64,000 nucleotides of DNA from Paenibacillus sp. yr247 (GCF_900103825.1 NZ_FNIF01000011.1:80001-144000), one strand, 5' to 3'; numbered from the stretch's first letter, positions 26,513 to 36,897 are shown. The notes: generated by a model from the sequence alone, not told the origin. Made by a program: numbers and translations.

Positions 26513-29500
26513 AATTAGCTAATTTCTCCGTTCATCGTCCTGTCACCATCTTGATGATCATGATCGCGCTAGTTATTGTTGGTTCGATTGCTATTCCACT
26601 TTTACCGGTTGATCTTTACCCGAATTTGGAAATTCCATCAGCTACTGTATCTGTTTCTTGGAGTGGCGCATCGCCAGGACAGATCGAACAGCAAATTACG
26701 AAGCCAATCGAGAATGCGATGGCTACCGTTACAGGTGTAACTAGTATTTCATCCAACTCTCGGACAGGTTCAAGTAACGTTACCCTGCAATTTAATTATG
26801 GTACGAATATTGATCAGGCTACGCTAACGATGCGCGACAAATTGGACCGTGTACGAAGGCAGCTTCCTTCTGATGCGGATGCACCAGTCGTATCGCGTGT
26901 TGATCCGAACAGTACACCAATCATGACACTAGCCTTGTATGGCAAAACCGATCTGGTTACACTGCGCGACATTGCAGATAATATTGTTAGTCCTGATGTT
27001 CAGCGTTCGGATGGTGTTGCATCGGTTGGTGTCACCGGCGGGCGTGTCAGACAAATTCAAATTCTCGTTGAACCGAGCCGATTGCAGCAATACAATATCT
27101 CTTTCAATACATTGGTGTCAGCACTCGGCAATGATAATTCATCCATAGACGCCGGACTTGTCAATAAAGGGAGCCAATTGGTGCCTTTACATATTGATGG
27201 AGACTTTAAATCAACAGCGGATATCGGCAAAGTACAAGTTCAGCTTGGCCGGGGCCAAACGATCGCTCTGAGCGAGCTTGGCAAAATCATTGATACTTAC
27301 CAAGATGTTACGCTAGAAGCCCGCAAAGACGGTGAAGTCAGTGTTAGTCTCTCCGTGCTCAAGCAATCTGACGGGAACACGGTTTCCGTGTCTAGTAATA
27401 TTCAGAAGTCACTTCAAGATATACAATCCAAGCTCCCGGAAGGTATGCATATTGCGATATTGAATGATTCAGCCAAATTTATTCGCGATTCTTTACGTAC
27501 CGTTGTTGAGCATACCTTGCTCGGAGGCGCGTTTTCCGTCCTCATTTTGTTGTTTTTCTTGCGAAGCGTAAGAGCGACGCTAATTATCGGCGTCGTTATC
27601 CCAATTTCAATCATAAGCACATTTAGTATGATGTACTTCGGTCATCAAACGATTAACACCATTACGCTTGGGGGTCTAGCGCTTGGACTCGGTTCACTTG
27701 TAGACTTCGCTGTCGTTGTCTTGGAAAGTATTTTCCGCAAAAGACAAGAAGGCTTATCTCCCGAAGAAGCCGCCAAAGTGGGAACGGCCGAGGTGGGAAC
27801 AGCGGTTATGGCTTCGGCACTCGCACAGATTGCAGTTTTTGCGCCGACAGCATTTATCAGTGGCTTAGTGAAACAATTTTTCTGGCCTATGGCGCTTGTG
27901 GTTTGTTTTTCTCATATTGCCGCATGGTTTGCTGCCGTTACTTTAGTGCCTATGCTAGCGGCCAAAATTTTGCGCCGTAAGGTTGATGAAGAGCTGCCAG
28001 CCGGTAGAACTTTCAACCCTTTTATCTGGTTTGGTCGGGGGATGCAGCGTACAACTCATTTGTATAGCAGGCTGCTTCGGTGGTCGATGCTTCATCGCTG
28101 GGTCATTATCACTATTACAGTCGTGCTATTCGCTGCCAGCGTATACTCGGTTCGTTTCGTAGGTAGTGAGTTAACACCCAAAACAGACCAAGGGCAAGTC
28201 AACATAAATATTAACCTCCCGCAGGGTACGGACTTTGCTGTGACGAACAAAGTGGCTGCAACATTGGAGTCGAGATTGAAAGATGTGCCTGAAATAGACA
28301 CGGTCTTTACGTCTGTTGGTTCTGCTGGCGGAGGTGCATTCCAGTCCGCATCAACAAACACGGGTAGTATTCAAATAAGGCTGAAACCGCTCAGCGAAAG
28401 AAAGAAAAGCACTGACCAAGTAGCCGAGCAGATCCGGACGCTCACAACGGGCTTTGCTGGAGCTCAAATAGGTGTGAATGTCCCATCGGGTGTTCGACTG
28501 CCAGGTCTTGGTGGTGGCGGAAACTTTGGTGGCGGTGACATTCAAGTTAATTTATCTGGGCCGGATTTAGCGATCTTACAGAAGTTAGGTGATCTCGTCG
28601 CTCAAGAAATCACTTCAGTAGACGGCACACGAAATGTTCAAAATACGCTGGACCGTTCGATACCGCAATTTAATTTAACGATCGATCGCGATGCAGCGGC
28701 TCATTACGGCGTTTCGCTAAAAGACGTGATGACTGCCTTGCGTACGGCTTATCAGGGCAGTGTAGCTACACAGTTTAAAACAGCCAGCTCGCAAATTTCC
28801 GTTCTTGTGAAGTATCCGAATGATTTTACGAATAAGCTGGAAAATTTCAATAATGTGACGATTAATACCGCAGCTGGTACGGTTGTGCCTGTCAGTCTGA
28901 TTGCAAAGGTTGAACCGGGAACAGGTCCAGCGCAAATTCGCAGGCAAGATCAGAACCGTGCAGCTACTGTGCAAGCTTCCGTTTTTGGTGCTTCCGTTGG
29001 GGAAGTATCTGCGTTAGTGAAACAGAAAATCGATGCAATTCAACCGCCCGATGGTTATCAGGTTACTATGGGCGGTCAGCAAACTAGTCAGAACGATTCT
29101 TTTAAAAGCTTATACTTGATTCTGATCCTATCCATTGCTTTGGTGTACATGGTTATGGCCAGTCAGTTTGAATCATTGTACGGCCCGTTCATTATCATGT
29201 TCTCTCTGCCGCCTACATTCGTGGGCGCCATTCTCGGACTAATGGTGACACATCGAACCATTAATATGAACTCCATCATTGGAATGATTATGCTGATTGG
29301 GATTGTCGTTAATAATGCCATTGTATTAATTGATTATACGAACCAACTGCGAGCCAAAGGTATGCCGTTATTCGATGCTTTACTTGAAGCGGGTAAAGTT
29401 CGCTTGAGGCCTATTCTAATGACAACAGCGACTACCGTACTTGCGATGCTGCCGCTTGTCATTGGATTTGGCGACGGTGCTGAGACACAAGCTTCCATGG

Positions 29501-29661
29501 CGACAGTTGTTGCTTTTGGTTTGACCTTATCCACACTGATCACCTTAGTTCTGGTTCCAGTTGTTTATACACTGCTGGACAGTTGGAAAGATGGCATCGC
29601 GAGAAGATTTAAACGCAAACCTGCAATCGAGCAGGAGCACGGCACGACAGCCTCGTTATAG
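26509..29661 (+). CDS. RND-family multidrug/lipid efflux pump (AcrB/SwrC-like)
   Basis: 1050 residues, full length. Twelve transmembrane helices are arranged as 1+5 in each half, with two large extracellular loops (porter domain). It starts FSVHRPVTILMIMIALVIVG, and the proton-relay region LGGLALGLGSLVDFAVVVLE lies in helix 4. The second-half counterpart is GMIMLIGIVVNNAIVLIDY. Closest in type to SwrC/YerP of Bacillus, which exports surfactin-like lipopeptides and drugs by proton motive force. Start codon overlaps the adaptor stop (ATGA), giving a coupled pair. No outer-membrane channel is present, as expected. Confidence 0.95.
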   Translation: MKLANFSVHRPVTILMIMIALVIVGSIAIPLLPVDLYPNLEIPSATVSVSWSGASPGQIEQQITKPIENAMATVTGVTSISSNSRTGSSNVTLQFNYGTNIDQATLTMRDKLDRVRRQLPSDADAPVVSRVDPNSTPIMTLALYGKTDLVTLRDIADNIVSPDVQRSDGVASVGVTGGRVRQIQILVEPSRLQQYNISFNTLVSALGNDNSSIDAGLVNKGSQLVPLHIDGDFKSTADIGKVQVQLGRGQTIALSELGKIIDTYQDVTLEARKDGEVSVSLSVLKQSDGNTVSVSSNIQKSLQDIQSKLPEGMHIAILNDSAKFIRDSLRTVVEHTLLGGAFSVLILLFFLRSVRATLIIGVVIPISIISTFSMMYFGHQTINTITLGGLALGLGSLVDFAVVVLESIFRKRQEGLSPEEAAKVGTAEVGTAVMASALAQIAVFAPTAFISGLVKQFFWPMALVVCFSHIAAWFAAVTLVPMLAAKILRRKVDEELPAGRTFNPFIWFGRGMQRTTHLYSRLLRWSMLHRWVIITITVVLFAASVYSVRFVGSELTPKTDQGQVNININLPQGTDFAVTNKVAATLESRLKDVPEIDTVFTSVGSAGGGAFQSASTNTGSIQIRLKPLSERKKSTDQVAEQIRTLTTGFAGAQIGVNVPSGVRLPGLGGGGNFGGGDIQVNLSGPDLAILQKLGDLVAQEITSVDGTRNVQNTLDRSIPQFNLTIDRDAAAHYGVSLKDVMTALRTAYQGSVATQFKTASSQISVLVKYPNDFTNKLENFNNVTINTAAGTVVPVSLIAKVEPGTGPAQIRRQDQNRAATVQASVFGASVGEVSALVKQKIDAIQPPDGYQVTMGGQQTSQNDSFKSLYLILILSIALVYMVMASQFESLYGPFIIMFSLPPTFVGAILGLMVTHRTINMNSIIGMIMLIGIVVNNAIVLIDYTNQLRAKGMPLFDALLEAGKVRLRPILMTTATTVLAMLPLVIGFGDGAETQASMATVVAFGLTLSTLITLVLVPVVYTLLDSWKDGIARRFKRKPAIEQEHGTTASL

Positions 29662-29703
29662 GAATAAGCGCTTTCCAAAAGGAAAGCTCTAAGGAGAAGG
29701 AGC

Positions 29704-32559
29704 ATGAAAACAGTGAAACGTAATGTTACTTTCTGGCTGCTTGGTTTTCTGCTATTTAGTTCCTTTACGGCTTTCTCGGTATTTCCCGAGAAAGCTTGGG
29801 GGGATACAGTCAGCGCTACTGCCGGAACATCAGATATCAAACCCGCTTTTATCCAGCAAATCAGAGGTGGGAAAGGTTTCACGGTCATTTTGAAAAAAGA
29901 CGGGACTGTTTGGACATGGGGGAATAATCTTCGCGGTAAGCTGGGATCAGGGCTTAACAACCGCAATCAGGCAACACCCATAAGCGGATTATCAGGAATT
30001 ACCGCAATTGCGGTAGGTCAGTCTCACTCTTTAGCGCTCAAATCGGATGGTACTGTTTGGTCTTGGGGTGAGAACACATTCGGTCAGTTGGGCGATGGTA
30101 CAACGATGGATCGGTCATCACCTGTCCAAGTTGCTGATCTTACCCATGTTACGGCCATTTCGGCGGGTAACTTTCACTCTGTTGCAATCAAAGACGATGG
30201 TACAGCTTGGAGCTGGGGAGATAACACGTACGGCCAACTAGGTGACGGTACGAATAAAGCCCAAAATAAACCCGTCCAAGTAAAAGGCAATATCGTCTCC
30301 GTTAAATCAATAGCGAGCGGCGCTTACCATACGTTAGCGATTGATCAAGATGGCGTTGTATGGGCCTGGGGCGATAATTACTTTGGCGAGCTTGGCTATG
30401 GATATGATCAGAATCGATTGAATACGCCTATTATGGCTACAAACTCCAACTGGCATATTACACAAATCGCTGCCGGTTTCGATTTTTCTTTAGCTCTCAA
30501 GGACGACGGCACCGTACTAACGTGGGGGCTGATTGATTCTGATCCTACGGCCTTATATAATGCTGTAACGTCCAAAACGCAGGATGAACATAAATTCCCG
30601 GTTCTTGTCATCGGCTTGGAACACGTCACTCAAATAACGGCAGGGAATTCGCATGCTGTTGCTTTAAAGAATGATGGCAGCGTCTATACGTGGGGTGACA
30701 ATACCTCAGGTCAGCTGGGTGTAGGCACCGGTTATGATGGAAAAACGTGGAATCAAACTTTCCCTGACCATGTTAATGGTCTTCCCGAAATAGCGGGAAT
30801 AGGGGCAGGTTCCAATTTCACTTTTGCTATTGGTAAAGATGATAGTCTTTGGGCGTGGGGAAACAACAGTTATAGCCAACTGGGGGACAAGACGCTGAAC
30901 AACCAAGCTTCCCCCGTTCAAACGCAAGTGAATGTATGGCTGAATCCTCCGGTGCTCCAGCCAGGTGAAGGAACGCTTTTGATTAAAGCTCCCCAATTAC
31001 AACCCCTTACAGCGAGTGATAGTGATACATTTGTAATCAAAAATAATCGGTTGTTCGGTTGGGGAAGTAATACATTCGGTCAATTGGGAGATGGTACCCA
31101 TACCTCTATCATATCACCGGAAGCATTAAGTCTAGAAGGGATCGCTGCAATCGAAGCCGGTGATGCTCACACGGTGGCCGTAAAGCAGGATGGAAGCTTA
31201 TGGACATGGGGACAGAACTTCTTTGGGCAATTAGGTGATGGAACAACAACACCAAGCACGTCGCCTGTTCAAGTGAATTCATTGAACGGCGTTGTGTCCG
31301 CGGCCGCAGGAAGTAATCATACAATTGCGCTGCTTAATAATGGTTCCGTATGGAGTTTTGGTGACAATACGTATGGTCAACTTGGTCATGACAAATCAGC
31401 CTCGGCAAACCAAATTATCCAGCTATCGAATATTGTTGCCATCGCTGCGGGCTCCAATTTTAATTTGGCCTTAGAAAATACCGGGAAAATATGGGCCTGG
31501 GGCGATAATACCAGTGGACAGCTAGGGGATGGGACGCTTGCCAGCAAGCAGCAGCCTGTACAAATTACTGATCTAGCTGGTGTTGCAGCCATTACAGCCG
31601 GTAAAAACTTTGCACTTGCTTTAAAGGATGATGGCACGGTGTGGGCGTGGGGATACAACGCATTTGGACAATTAGGTGACGGAACAACTACTAATCAAAC
31701 GAAGCCTGTTCAAGTGACCACATTGCCTTCTATGAAATCCATTTATGCAGGTTCCTATCACAGCCTAGCGATCGCAAATGACGGAAGTGTGTGGGCTTGG
31801 GGCCAGAACCTTTTTGGTCAATTAGGCGATGGTGCTAAAATTAATCAAAATAAACCGGAACAAATTAAGGGTATTGTCAAAGCGGATGCCGCTGCCGCAG
31901 GTGGGACCCATAGTATGGTTAAAGAAATGGACGGCACGATCTGGACATGGGGAGGCAACTATACGGGCCAACTCGGGAACAATGCCTTAACCAATCGCAG
32001 CCTACCGGCAATCGTTACGGGATTAAGCGCTACTTTCAACGACTTGTCAGAACACTGGGCGAAAGATATTATTCTTCAAGCAGCGGAAAAAGGGTACGTG
32101 AATGGCTATAGCGACGGAAGCTTCCTTCCTGACCGCGCCATTACTAGAGGCGAATTTGTGAAGCTGGCTGTTACCGCCATGCATCTGCCAGTTGCTGCAG
32201 ATAAACCAGGCGGAGCCTGGTATCAGCCCTATATCGATGCTGTACAAAAGGCGGGATTCCTGCAAGCAGGCGACCTCCAAGAGGGCTGGGATCTTCCCAT
32301 AACTCGTCAGGAGATTGCGACAGTTGCCCTTCGTGCAGTAAGCCCGGATTTGCAAAAAAACAACACCGTTCTTGCGCCAAACTTTGTGATGAGCGGAGCA
32401 GTTAACAAAGGGATTTTACAAGGTTTAAGCGAAGGAAGGTTGGCGCCGGATGAGGCAACAACAAGAGCTCAAGCGGTTGTTGTCATGGAGCGTATTGGGA
32501 ATGTTCGGCAAGGCATGACGCTGCCAGTTGATCCGTTAGCTGTAGAACAAGCCAAGTAA
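29704..32559 (+). CDS. Secreted RCC1-repeat protein with C-terminal S-layer homology domains
   Basis: 951 residues. Signal peptide (about 1-35, ending FPEKAWGD). Then about 14 RCC1-like repeats follow, each with a core like DGTVWTWGDNTYGQLGDGT, in two blocks separated by a linker at about 410-435, which suggests two seven-bladed propellers. Three SLH motifs (about 778-945) begin FNDLSEHWAKDIILQAAEKG and would bind pyruvylated secondary cell-wall polymer. The role is surface binding or structure; partner unknown. AAGGAGAAGGAG precedes the ATG, 42 bp after the RND gene, so it is probably in the same transcript. Confidence 0.93.
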   Translation: MKTVKRNVTFWLLGFLLFSSFTAFSVFPEKAWGDTVSATAGTSDIKPAFIQQIRGGKGFTVILKKDGTVWTWGNNLRGKLGSGLNNRNQATPISGLSGITAIAVGQSHSLALKSDGTVWSWGENTFGQLGDGTTMDRSSPVQVADLTHVTAISAGNFHSVAIKDDGTAWSWGDNTYGQLGDGTNKAQNKPVQVKGNIVSVKSIASGAYHTLAIDQDGVVWAWGDNYFGELGYGYDQNRLNTPIMATNSNWHITQIAAGFDFSLALKDDGTVLTWGLIDSDPTALYNAVTSKTQDEHKFPVLVIGLEHVTQITAGNSHAVALKNDGSVYTWGDNTSGQLGVGTGYDGKTWNQTFPDHVNGLPEIAGIGAGSNFTFAIGKDDSLWAWGNNSYSQLGDKTLNNQASPVQTQVNVWLNPPVLQPGEGTLLIKAPQLQPLTASDSDTFVIKNNRLFGWGSNTFGQLGDGTHTSIISPEALSLEGIAAIEAGDAHTVAVKQDGSLWTWGQNFFGQLGDGTTTPSTSPVQVNSLNGVVSAAAGSNHTIALLNNGSVWSFGDNTYGQLGHDKSASANQIIQLSNIVAIAAGSNFNLALENTGKIWAWGDNTSGQLGDGTLASKQQPVQITDLAGVAAITAGKNFALALKDDGTVWAWGYNAFGQLGDGTTTNQTKPVQVTTLPSMKSIYAGSYHSLAIANDGSVWAWGQNLFGQLGDGAKINQNKPEQIKGIVKADAAAAGGTHSMVKEMDGTIWTWGGNYTGQLGNNALTNRSLPAIVTGLSATFNDLSEHWAKDIILQAAEKGYVNGYSDGSFLPDRAITRGEFVKLAVTAMHLPVAADKPGGAWYQPYIDAVQKAGFLQAGDLQEGWDLPITRQEIATVALRAVSPDLQKNNTVLAPNFVMSGAVNKGILQGLSEGRLAPDEATTRAQAVVVMERIGNVRQGMTLPVDPLAVEQAK

Positions 32560-32633
32560 ATGAGGAGTCATGATGTGCGCTTCTACCCATAATCAGGTAT
32601 ACTATAGCCTGCAGATGAAAAAGGGGTGACACG

Positions 32634-32930
32634 ATGTTCACAATTACGAGTTACACGGTTGAATTGGTGAAAGATCCGTTTAAGATTTTGACAGGACAGC
32701 GGTATGAATTTCTGATTGATATTGAGGTTGAGGAAGATGATGAGCTGCACTCCGATAGCGGCATATATATCAGAGCGATTTATAATGCGGAGGAAGGCAA
32801 ATCATCACTCATGAAGTATGAGTTGTATGAAAAAACGACGGAGCTTTATCTCGATTTCGAGTTGGAAGATGAAGAGGTTGCCATCGTAGCTGCTTTTTGT
32901 CAAGAGCATTTCCAGGAAGCTCTCGAATAA
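32634..32930 (+). CDS. DUF6509-like small protein
   Basis: 98 residues, acidic, predicted beta-strands then a C-terminal helix. The opening ITSYTVELVKDPFKILTGQR and the LYLDFELEDEE end match a small Bacillales family of unknown function (recalled as DUF6509). AAGGGGTGAC precedes the ATG and TATACT lies upstream as a possible -10. Monocistronic with its own terminator. Confidence 0.8.
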   Translation: MFTITSYTVELVKDPFKILTGQRYEFLIDIEVEEDDELHSDSGIYIRAIYNAEEGKSSLMKYELYEKTTELYLDFELEDEEVAIVAAFCQEHFQEALE

Positions 32931-32944
32931 GCGCTGGATAGTAA

Positions 32945-32992
32945 AAAACAGTTATTCCAGGTGACGAGGTCATCTGGAATAACTGTTTTTTG
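32945..32992. terminator. Intrinsic terminator
   Basis: Long stem AACAGTTATTCCAG / CTGGAATAACTGTT with an inner TGAC/TCA pairing and TTTTTTGT after it. The stretch 32993-33114 holds no recognisable gene. Confidence 0.9.
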
Positions 32993-33114
32993 TCATTTTT
33001 CCGAGTGTAGTGTAAAACTAGCTTTTACAGTAAGATGAATGTGAAAGGAGGAGGTTTCGGGCAATCAAGGCAAGTCCCGATATTTCTGGATTTCCCTAAT
33101 TATTTAGTTGGCCA

Positions 33115-34251
33115 CTAGGCGTACTTCACCACTTTGTTCTTACCGCTTGTTTTGGCTTTATACATGGCTTCATCCGCCTGTTTAATGAGTTCCTCGGCAC
33201 TTATTCCATTTTTGTACTTACTATAGCCGATACTTGCGGTTACGATCGTTTCCTTCTCGATCCGACTACGAACGCGTTCCGCGAAAGCATCCATTTTGAC
33301 ACTAGGATCCGTCACCATGACAACCATCTCTTCTCCGCCATAACGGCCGGCAATGCCGCATTCCTCTGCTTCTTCTTTCATAATCTGGGCAACCTGCTTG
33401 AGCACATCGTCTCCCATCTGATGACCTTTGGTATCATTTAATTTCTTGAAATTATCAATGTCGCTGAACAAAATGTACACGGGTAAATGCCTTTGAACGT
33501 GCTGTGTGACACGGTTGTAGAAAAATTTGCGATTATATAGACGTGTAAGCCCATCCGTAATGGATGAATTATAAATCGCTTGCATAAGCTCAACAACACG
33601 ATCAAAAAGCAGCATAAATAGTAAAAAATAAAAAATAATCGGTAAGATATTCCCTGCAATAGTAAGAAGAGGCTGAGCGTTCCCATACATATAGGCATTC
33701 ACAAGATGATCAGACTGAATGAAAAAGTAAACCGTCAGCGCCAACTGATATTTAACCTGTTGACCAATATAGGGCGGAATCATATAGAAACAAAGAAAGA
33801 TCAGCACAAACACGTAAAGTTCGAGACCAATGTCCTGCAGCAGCCTTACCTGCTGAATGGTTCCGTTATACATTTGTGGCACACTAAAATGAAGGACAGA
33901 AACGACAAAACCCATAATAATCAAACCATAGAAGAAGATGTACTGCTTCCGATTCGTGCGATTGTATAATTGATAAATACCCAAATTAATAAGTACAAAA
34001 GAGACTATTTTAAGCATTAGCAGCATGTAGGCGGTTAAGCTTGTATCTATGGCGCTGAGTGATAAATATAACTTGAGAAGGTATTGGATGCCTACAATAA
34101 CAAGGGAGATGGTCATCGACATATAACCTTTTTTGCGACGATCCAGAAATAAACGAAGAGAGATGACGAACATAAGTGCAACAATGACAAACACAATTGT
34201 ATTCGATATTAATGAAGCTAAGTCACCGAACAGCAGATCAACGACGTCCAT
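33115..34251 (-). CDS. Membrane-bound GGDEF-domain diguanylate cyclase
   Basis: 378 residues from ATG 34251 (GGAGGAAAG directly before it); the frame extends 40 residues upstream without support. About eight transmembrane helices fill residues 10-210. The GGDEF domain (about 220-378) has the signature as GGEEM in RYGGEEMVVMV, a variant compatible with activity, plus ILFSDIDNFKKLND and GHQMGDDVLKQVA metal/substrate motifs. No RxxD inhibitory site upstream of GGEEM is obvious. It makes cyclic di-GMP in response to an unknown membrane signal. Monocistronic. Confidence 0.93.
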   Translation of the reverse strand: MDVVDLLFGDLASLISNTIVFVIVALMFVISLRLFLDRRKKGYMSMTISLVIVGIQYLLKLYLSLSAIDTSLTAYMLLMLKIVSFVLINLGIYQLYNRTNRKQYIFFYGLIIMGFVVSVLHFSVPQMYNGTIQQVRLLQDIGLELYVFVLIFLCFYMIPPYIGQQVKYQLALTVYFFIQSDHLVNAYMYGNAQPLLTIAGNILPIIFYFLLFMLLFDRVVELMQAIYNSSITDGLTRLYNRKFFYNRVTQHVQRHLPVYILFSDIDNFKKLNDTKGHQMGDDVLKQVAQIMKEEAEECGIAGRYGGEEMVVMVTDPSVKMDAFAERVRSRIEKETIVTASIGYSKYKNGISAEELIKQADEAMYKAKTSGKNKVVKYA

Positions 34252-34423
34252 ACTTTCCTCCAAGATTTTCTTTTTTTCGACAAGCAGTGACTCTATTATA
34301 AAGGAAAATGGGAGAGAGGGATAGAATCGATTGATAGAGCTCGAAGTTGTTCTCTTTTCTATTCGGCGCACACAAGTTACAATAAGAAGGTAAGCTCAAG
34401 GATTTGGGAGAGGGGCTCATGCA

Positions 34424-35599
34424 ATGAACATATTGCAAGCATTGTTTTTCCCCCCGGAACAGCCGGGTGGGGTGTCATCCATGGTTCCCTATATATTGGA
34501 CCGTTTTAATAAAAAAGGCTGGGAAATGGAACTATTTTCGCTACCTAAGCGGATTCGGGGCAAGGGTACAGAGGAAGTGGAATTCGTCACTTTCGATTGG
34601 CGGAAGTATGCCGGGAACCCGATCATTGATAAATACATTCAGACCTACAAGGATTATGTTTGGTGGACGAAGCTGAGAATTTCCAAGAAGTATGACATCA
34701 TCCATGCTCATCATCCGATTGTCGGACTTGTCATGAAGCAGATTTATCCGGAAACACCCGTCATCTTGACCATTCACTCCAGCTTTGAGAGAGAGCTCAT
34801 TTTGAATGGGCGAATTCAGGAAAATGGTGTGGAGCATCAATTTCTTACACAGATCTATGGGGAGCTTGAAGCGAGAGTCGATCAGATTATTACAGTCTCA
34901 AACTCGTTCAAGCAATATATAGCGGAGTACGTGCAGGATAGTGAACGGATAGGCGTTATTCCAAATGGTTTTGACGAGAAGCGTTTCCGTCCGATTTCAC
35001 ATGAAAATCAAGTGACTCAGTTCATAACCGTTTGCCGTTTAGTTCCTGCGAAAGGACTTGATACGCTATTGATCGCTTGCGGAGAACTGAAAAAGCGTGG
35101 ACATCCCTTCGTTTTACATATTATTGGTGATGGACCTAGCCGAGAAGAGCTGGAAAAGCTTGCAATTCAGAATAACATCTATGAAGATACGATTTTTTAT
35201 GGCTATATGCTGCATCCAGAGGAGTTTATGCCGTTCTTCGATGTATTTGTTCTGCCTTCACGCGCGGAGGCATTCGGATCGGTATTTGCGGAAGCGGCGC
35301 TGTGCTGGTTAGCACTGATTGGAACCGATGTAGGCGGAATTGCCGAGCAAATTGAACATGGACATAACGGCTTGCTAGTGCCTGTTGGCGACGCGATGGC
35401 GCTTAGCTATGCTTTGGAAAAAGTGGTCATTGATCCTACATTCCGCTACAATTTGGCACGAACTGCTTGGGAGAAGGCGAAGAAAACATACTCGTTGAAC
35501 CGAGTGCTGCGGCAGCTGAAAAGTGTGTATGAGAGTTATCAAATAGCCGGTGACGGTGAAACGAAGAAGGATGAAAGTGAGCAAGGCGAAAAAAGCTGA
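34424..35599 (+). CDS. Glycosyltransferase family 4
   Basis: 391 residues, GT-B fold. The N-terminal Gly-rich acceptor loop is PPEQPGGVSSMV. The C-terminal donor-binding domain has VCRLVPAKGLDTLL (about 205-218) and the E-x7-E motif in SRAEAFGSVFAEAAL (about 283-297). Likely transfers a sugar from a nucleotide donor to a lipid or polysaccharide acceptor at the inner face of the membrane. Followed after 20 bp by the nuclease gene yhaO; a functional link is not evident. Confidence 0.92.
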   Translation: MNILQALFFPPEQPGGVSSMVPYILDRFNKKGWEMELFSLPKRIRGKGTEEVEFVTFDWRKYAGNPIIDKYIQTYKDYVWWTKLRISKKYDIIHAHHPIVGLVMKQIYPETPVILTIHSSFERELILNGRIQENGVEHQFLTQIYGELEARVDQIITVSNSFKQYIAEYVQDSERIGVIPNGFDEKRFRPISHENQVTQFITVCRLVPAKGLDTLLIACGELKKRGHPFVLHIIGDGPSREELEKLAIQNNIYEDTIFYGYMLHPEEFMPFFDVFVLPSRAEAFGSVFAEAALCWLALIGTDVGGIAEQIEHGHNGLLVPVGDAMALSYALEKVVIDPTFRYNLARTAWEKAKKTYSLNRVLRQLKSVYESYQIAGDGETKKDESEQGEKS

Positions 35600-35619
35600 A
35601 TTAGGAAGGCGTTAAAGAC

Positions 35620-36897
35620 ATGAAACGACTGCGGTTTATGCATGCCGCCGATCTGCATCTGGACAGTCCGTTCAAAGGCATGTCGGCGCTGCCTGAACGG
35701 GTTCATGAGCGAATGCGAGAATCGACATTTGGAGCGCTCAAGGAACTCGTGGCTTTAGCCATACAAGAGCAGGTGGATTTTGTACTCATTAGTGGGGATG
35801 TTTACGATTTATCAGATCGTTCCCTGCGTGCTCAAATTCGCTTTCAGAAAGCACTGGAGCAATTAGCTGCGCAGGAAATACCTACTTATGTTATTCATGG
35901 AAATCATGACCCGGAGGATGGACGTGCCGCGAAGCTGGTTTGGCCGGCAGCTGTCCATTTTTTTGCGTGCGATCAGGTGGAGACGATCAACGTTGACAAG
36001 CCGAATCGCGGCGTCATTGCCCAGATTCATGGGATATCGTATCGAAGCTCGGCGGTAACGGATAATTTAGCTGTGAAATTTAGAGCGGGCCAAGAAAACG
36101 TATATCAGATTGGCCTTTTGCATACGAATGTTGACGGTGATCCCGGTCATGATAATTATGCCCCTTGCAGTAAGCAGGATTTGCTGCGTGCAGGTATGAA
36201 CTACTGGGCGTTAGGCCATGTACATACGAGGAATGTGCTGCATGAGCAGCCGACAATCGTTTATCCGGGAAACCTGCAAGGCCGAAGTATTCGGGAAACA
36301 GGACCTCGCGGATGTTATATCGTAGATATGCCGGAGGATGGAAGACCTGAGCTAACCTTCTATGCGTTAGATCGGGTGCGTTGGTTTCAGGAACGGCTGT
36401 CGGTTGTTGGCATACAGACGGAGCAAGAATTGAAAGACCGGCTGGGGGATCAGCTCGAGCGGATTCGGGTAGAGGCGGACGGCAGAGATGCCGTCGTCCG
36501 TATCGTTTTGGAAGGTCGCAGCGCGGTTCACGGTCTGCTGCGTAAAGGGCGGGCGCTTCAGGAGCTGACCGCCGAGCTGCGAGCGGATGAAGCAGAGAGA
36601 AGCCGCTTCGTTTGGGTGGAGTCGATCGAGGAACGAACGTCTAGTGAGCTCGACCTCGAACTTTTGCAGCAGGAGAAGAGCTTCCTTGGCGATCTCCTGC
36701 GGTTTTCGGCTGCGCTGCGTGGCGATGACGCAGCGCTTGCATTGTTTGCCAGCGAGGCGTTGACCGCGCTGCAGAGTCTGCCTCAGGCAGCCGGAGACCC
36801 CGCTGCGGCAGAACCTGAACGGCTGCGCGAGTGGCTGCGCGCCGCAGAAGAACTGGCCGCGGATTTACTAGCCGCGGACGGGGGGTGGACTGGATGA
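35620..36897 (+). CDS. yhaO: YhaO-like DNA repair exonuclease subunit (Mre11/SbcD family)
   Basis: 425 residues. Metallophosphoesterase motifs in order: HAADLHLDSPF (about 8-18), ISGDVYDLSDR (about 57-67), VIHGNHDPED (about 91-100), LLHTNVDGDPGHD and ALGHVHTRNV. The C-terminal half is a helical capping domain, with clearly higher GC toward the 3' end. It is the nuclease partner of YhaN, and the stop/start overlap (ATGA) shows stoichiometric coupled translation. It acts on DNA ends as an SbcCD-like complex. Confidence 0.93.
   Translation: MKRLRFMHAADLHLDSPFKGMSALPERVHERMRESTFGALKELVALAIQEQVDFVLISGDVYDLSDRSLRAQIRFQKALEQLAAQEIPTYVIHGNHDPEDGRAAKLVWPAAVHFFACDQVETINVDKPNRGVIAQIHGISYRSSAVTDNLAVKFRAGQENVYQIGLLHTNVDGDPGHDNYAPCSKQDLLRAGMNYWALGHVHTRNVLHEQPTIVYPGNLQGRSIRETGPRGCYIVDMPEDGRPELTFYALDRVRWFQERLSVVGIQTEQELKDRLGDQLERIRVEADGRDAVVRIVLEGRSAVHGLLRKGRALQELTAELRADEAERSRFVWVESIEERTSSELDLELLQQEKSFLGDLLRFSAALRGDDAALALFASEALTALQSLPQAAGDPAAAEPERLREWLRAAEELAADLLAADGGWTG

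Noticed and set aside
33040..33114. Small gene after AAAGGAGGAGG near 33047
   Set aside because: A strong ribosome-site-like sequence is present, but no start codon with an open frame follows at a suitable distance.
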